From: Margaritispora aquatica | Taxonomy: Eukaryota; Ascomycota; Leotiomycetes; Helotiales; Discinellaceae | Assembly: GCA_007644065.1 (NCBI GenBank) | Contig: VJWN01000023.1 | Span: 197,434-261,433 of the forward strand | Direction: 5' to 3' | Length of the DNA stretch: 64,000 nt | Program-made: the position numbers and the translations under genes | The notes under the pieces: model-generated | The model's database searches: none | Seen by the model: only the letters and a program-made list of their open reading frames with translations | What the model was told of the DNA's origin: nothing | Part shown: one piece after another, positions 60,027 to 64,000 of the stretch | How the letters are laid out: the number at the start of each line of letters is the position of its first letter | Numbering within the stretch: the first letter of the stretch is position 1

Positions 60027-61367
60027 CCTGAGCTGCGTTCATGATGGGTTTGAAAGCTTCCATTGCGAAAAGCAGTGATGATGCGTTGGGTGGTTGCACA
60101 CTCATTGCTCAGCCAGCCAATCTGGTGAATCCCAAGAATTTCATCGGCATCCCTAAAGAGGCTAGAGTGTCACGTGTGAACCAATCCACCAGGTCTTCCA
60201 TTCCCTGAACAATAAGACTTGGATGTACCTTTATGATTCGTTCTTTCGCGATCTTTCAGTGTACTTGAATGTCCTTTCGAAGGAAGGCCAAAAAGATCGC
60301 GGCCGGCCGCGGACTACAGTAATGCTAAATTTCAATACCCACCACCTGCATCAATATAATTTGCCCTTACGGATAAACATCTATCGACAAAAACCACTAC
60401 AGCCATTTCTCAATTTACAAAGTAGAATAAATAAAGACCGATGATCTCTCGAAAAACCGTCCCCAAATATGTTGTCGCAACTCATTGAATTAGGTCAGAG
60501 TTATATCAGCATACAATTCATGCTACAACTAGGCCAAGCTACTCCAAGATCTGTGTTACTGGTATTGAATCTAACCTTACGCAGTGACGTTCCGCCAATT
60601 TTCAACTTTTTGGAGCTTCGAAGATTATAAACAGCTTAACTTTCTCCAACAATTTGAACATATATAAGTTATAACATGACTAGTTTTTTTTTCCTGTCAT
60701 AGCTATTGATCGTTCTTTTTTCATGGGGCTAAAACAGGTGGTGAAGAACACTTAAATTTAGAGAGCAATTGATACTCGACAAGAAATAAGCTGAAGTATA
60801 TATATAAGGCGCAATTACTTGAGGTATTGCGGATTTTCATGCACCAGCAGATATTGTAGAATCTTTTTCACACTTACCTCGTAACAGCGAATGAAATAAA
60901 GTTCGATTGACACAATTTAGATTTAGCCCATGTCGACCAATCCAATGTTATACGGTTATTCGAATGCCATTTTCACTACCTAGTCAATATCAGTTCCGAC
61001 TAAATGAGCTATAAAATTGTTTACTCCTATATCTTGGCGAGCATAAATTAAGCGAGCTAAAATTAGTGGCTTGCATTTTTCGGTGCAACGCCCCATTATG
61101 GCAGTGTACCCACCTCCTAATCCTTTCAATTTCCACGCTGTTCAACTCGACCTCACCGATTAACATCTTCGAACATCTTCTGTCATTCTTTTCTGAGTCC
61201 GATGATGATTTGATACACGTAAATTTGAGCGATATTTTAAGTAACTAAGTGATCATACAGACAGCATTTAGCTGTCAATTTGTGCGAAACATCGACAGTT
61301 CGCTGAAGGTAGCTCAGCCGCAATCCTTGGCGAAAGACACAAATACTGAGAAGAGAATGCAGAGATC
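60027..61367. other. Intergenic
   Basis: 1.3 kb, AT-rich in its right two thirds. No gene seen. GCGGCCGGCCGC at 60299-60310 is a 12-bp palindrome. Confidence 0.5.
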
Positions 61368-61811
61368 ATGCCTCAAAACTACCATTCGTTAGCCGGAGAG
61401 CCGACTAACACGGAACATTTGGACGGTGATATCACAGGTATTTGCACCCATCACCTGACCCATATATCCTCGTTTGAGATATCCTTCAACTTGACTCCTT
61501 TCAGCCTCATATTTCCTGTCTCTCATTGTATGCCACCCATCTGACCGTAAATAGACCAACAGCCAACTTCCGAGCCGCGAGAGATATTTGCCACGCCCCC
61601 ACAAAGCCCCCCACCCTATGACATGGAAATCACAAGCCCTCCTGAGGACGAGTCCTCATGCTGTGACCAAACGAAGGAGGGGTTTAAAAGAGCCTGGGAA
61701 GGAATAACTGACTGCTGTGGATGGTATGATTGTGCAACTTGTGTGATAATGTTTAGCGAGTGTGGTCGGTGTATCGTGGGAATTATGATGTGTTGTGCGA
61801 TGATTGATTAA
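61368..61811 (+). CDS. Small cysteine-rich protein with PPPY motif
   Basis: Two exons (61368-61437, 61555-61811) separated by a 117-nt intron (GTATTT...AATAG) close in frame to give 108 residues. The first half is hydrophilic and Pro-rich, with TPPQSPPPYDM, a PPxY motif that binds WW domains such as those of NEDD4-type ubiquitin ligases. The second half has ten Cys, with CC pairs at both ends (ESSCCDQ and IMMCCAMID) and a hydrophobic Cys-rich tail (CATCVIMFSECGRCIVGIMM) that could insert in a membrane or be palmitoylated, as in cysteine-rich tail-membrane (CYSTM-like) proteins. No secretion signal, so it is not a classic effector. The short length makes it easy to miss; the spliced frame and unusual composition support it. 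Function unknown. Confidence 0.65.
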
Positions 61812-62840
61812 GGGGGTACGAGATGGAGGGGATGTCTCGCGTTGGATTGGAGTAGTTGGATGATGTGTTGCAGAGAGGCGAGAGGGGCCTTATTTGTGGA
61901 TAAGAATATTTTTGGTACAAGTACCAGTGATACCCAATGGACTTATTAACTGCCTGTTCGGATCTTCTTCCTCCTACATCTTAAACTGTGCCCGAAGCTA
62001 AGTAGTATCTTACGATCTAGTAAAATGCGAATGTATCTTAATAATGTCTTACCTCGGAATACTCAAGGTAGTACTTTCTTCAATCTGAATCAGAACCAGA
62101 ACCAGACGAAAATATCTGTCCAGTCACAGCTATCAGGACTTCAGGTGTCCCCGTCAGAGTTGTCTTGGCTTGTTAATGATATTATTCTGGATTTCTCAGC
62201 TAAAATACACATCTTTTATACGCAAGCAGCGCCAGAGAACGTGCCGAACTCCAGGAACTTCGTCATTTTTGAAATATGCTTACAAACAGGTGAATAAAAA
62301 CTTGACAAGGTGGTGAGCTTTCAGGTAGGAGCATCTGCCTTGACCTTGCAAATTTATAAAAACTGTAAGTAGTAATAGCTTGTATCTCGGCGCACTCGCG
62401 GCTACTAATGGCGGAATTCATTTACAAATCATATCTAAGGAAGTCTATTAAGAAATTGGAAAATGAGTGCGAAGTACTTTTGAGACACGCAAGAGATCGG
62501 TATATCAACAGGGTGGGATAGTTTTCTCAACACACTCCCATGAGCAAAGCCGTCAAATGCGGGGTTCGCCACGCAGCCAGCTATGATACTAATCCTGCTG
62601 CAGTAAAGTATGGTTGCACTTCTAATACAGCCCTGACTAGACAGTCGTATTGCATTCTTATCATATCTAAGATTACTGGTTTGACCTAACGATCCATCCT
62701 TGGGGAAATGTCTGTTTCTAAGAAATGTTTCGATCCACGAACATCTTCACTATCAGAAGATGAATTATATTCGATATGTCAACTCCAACTCTGTCTCTTT
62801 CTCTCATTTTATTTTCATCTCTTTCAACTCTTTACTTGAT
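61812..62840. other. Intergenic between the small gene and the P450 pseudogene
   Basis: No gene accepted. The lost 5' part of the P450 (membrane anchor) would be expected at the right end, but could not be recognised. Confidence 0.45.
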
Positions 62841-64000
62841 AAGTCTAGTGTAATCAAGCAAGAGCAATTTACGTGGAAAATCCAAGAGCTGCACAAGCAA
62901 TATGGTGAGCTCTTCGAATCTGGTCATGCTCTGATATCATACCAAATCAGTTGTTGACCGATCGCTCAGGTCCAATTATTCGTATCACACCTACATAATT
63001 ACATATCAATGATCCCGAGTTCTTCGACGAGTTCTATTGTAGAGCAGGTCGACGTAACAAGTATCAATAGTTCGCAGGACGCTTCGGCTACGCGAGTAAA
63101 TCCTTCTCTACAATTGAGCACGACCTCCACCGACTTCAGCGAAAAGCCTTGAGCCCCATGTTTTCAGTGTAGAAGATTAGGAATTGTGAACCAATTATCC
63201 GGGAGAAAGTCAATAAGTTATGTCGCAAGGTTTCGCAGTATCATGATGGTCAGGTACTTCCGTTAAGCAGACCAATGATGGCGTTAACAATGGACACCAT
63301 CACTCAGTATGCTTTTGCGCGATCATATAACCAGCTAGACTCTCCCAAATTTCAAGAAACCTTCCTTGAGGCTTTAGTTTCACTCTATACTGCCAGTCAT
63401 CTCGCTTTGAACTTCCCAATCATGTTTCCAATCTTGGATATAATGCCCGTGTCGCTTGTGAAGAAGCTGGAGCCTGAGATCCTCCCGATCGTAGGCTTCA
63501 AGACGGTGAGCGTGCACTGTTAAATCATGATCTGGACCATTCATATATGTCAAGGTACTAACCTTTGTCCAACTAGGACTAGGCTGTACAAGTTAAAGAA
63601 ATAAGAGATGGTATTAATGAAGCCCACAACCATGTTGGCCACCCAGCAATCTTCCACGAGCTTCTCCACAGCAATCTTTCTCCCATGAAGAACGCCGACG
63701 TCTGGCTTGGAGACGAAGCACAACTTGCCATCGCAGCTGGCCTCATCACAACCTCTTGGGCATTGAGCGTAGCAAGCTTTCATCTAGCTTCCAGCCCCAT
63801 CATATGTTAAAAGCTATGCATAGAATTGGTAGCTGCGGGGTTTTCATCTGCATATCCATTGGAGTGGCATAAATTGGAGAAATTACCTTATCTCAATGGA
63901 TGCGTACATGAGGCAATGCGATTTGGACGTGGTGTTGCGACTCGCTCGCCTCGCTTAACTCCTGATACGGCGATTCGTTATGGCAAGTGGGAGATAGCGC
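62841..64000 (+). pseudogene. Cytochrome P450 pseudogene, cut by the window end
   Basis: The reading is clearly a fungal microsomal P450: FTWKIQELHKQYG, then intron 62905-62969, GPIIRIT...LHINDPEFFDEFY, LQRKALSPMF, TMDTITQYAFA, a second intron starting at 63506, then EIRDGINEAHN, and the I-helix DEAQLAIAAGLITTSWALSV, then HEAMRFGRG...RSPRL (the K-helix region lies close by). In-frame stops break it at TAA 62996-62998, TAG 63068-63070, TAG 63170-63172 and TAA 63808-63810. Where homologs have Trp or Gln (second, third and fourth stop), the change is C-to-T or G-to-A at a CpA/TpG, consistent with RIP. The N-terminal anchor is not recognisable, and the haem-binding Cys lies beyond the window. Confidence 0.88.

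Noticed and set aside
62025..62297. 90-codon frame with NQNQNQ repeat upstream of the P450 pseudogene
   Set aside because: Simple Asn/Gln repeat, no family, no splice partners; not enough to call a gene.

Overview
The window is nuclear DNA of a filamentous ascomycete fungus. The evidence is short spliceosomal introns (about 46-120 nt, mostly GTRNGY...YAG with CTNAC/CTAAY-like branch sites), a HET-domain gene, fungal-type secreted hydrolases and, decisively, a 5.5 kb retrotransposon stripped of almost all CpA/TpG dinucleotides, the mark of repeat-induced point mutation (RIP). The gene set looks like a leotiomycete or relative, but that is inference. Many coding segments open with non-ATG codons when read as plain ORFs; the gene models here were rebuilt from splice sites and every exon chain called complete closes in frame.

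Layout. (1) 0.5-12.1 kb: a HET-domain protein, a decayed tandem copy of the next gene, its intact relative of unknown function, the RNA polymerase III subunit RPC53, and a multi-exon PD-(D/E)XK-like gene that appears broken. (2) 12.4-17.9 kb: a complete Copia LTR retrotransposon on the minus strand, with two 219-bp LTRs and a 5-bp target duplication (CGAGC), heavily RIP-mutated. (3) 19.2-31.5 kb: an FAD monooxygenase, an Hsp70-like (HSPA12-type) ATPase in seven exons, a coiled-coil/C2H2/AT-hook protein, and a secreted type-B carboxylesterase. (4) 32.5-41.6 kb: a GHKL-ATPase-domain protein with MORC/Hsp90-like motifs and a coiled coil, a 3.2 kb gene-poor stretch with a nested inverted repeat, then a protein joining a fungal STAND-type N-terminal domain, TPR-like repeats and a C-terminal Ras/Rho-like GTPase. 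(5) 42.4-60 kb: mostly housekeeping and enzyme genes: a DHX57-like DEAH helicase divergent from an aprataxin-like DNA-repair hydrolase, an orphan protein, a GH78-like secreted glycosidase, a fumarate-reductase-type flavoprotein, a Golgi-type glycosyltransferase-like protein and a tRNA t6A dehydratase (TCD) with a likely GC-AG intron. (6) 60-64 kb: a small cysteine-rich PPPY protein and a cytochrome P450 pseudogene running off the end.

How the genes fit together. There is no clear metabolic cluster. The most notable grouping is of proteins whose architectures resemble innate-recognition machinery: HET, Hsp70-like ATPase, GHKL ATPase, and the N-domain/TPR/GTPase fusion, interspersed with decayed genes and a RIP-silenced transposon. 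The last two proteins are the best candidates for something undescribed. Their domain calls rest on motifs read by eye; structure prediction and profile searches would settle them.
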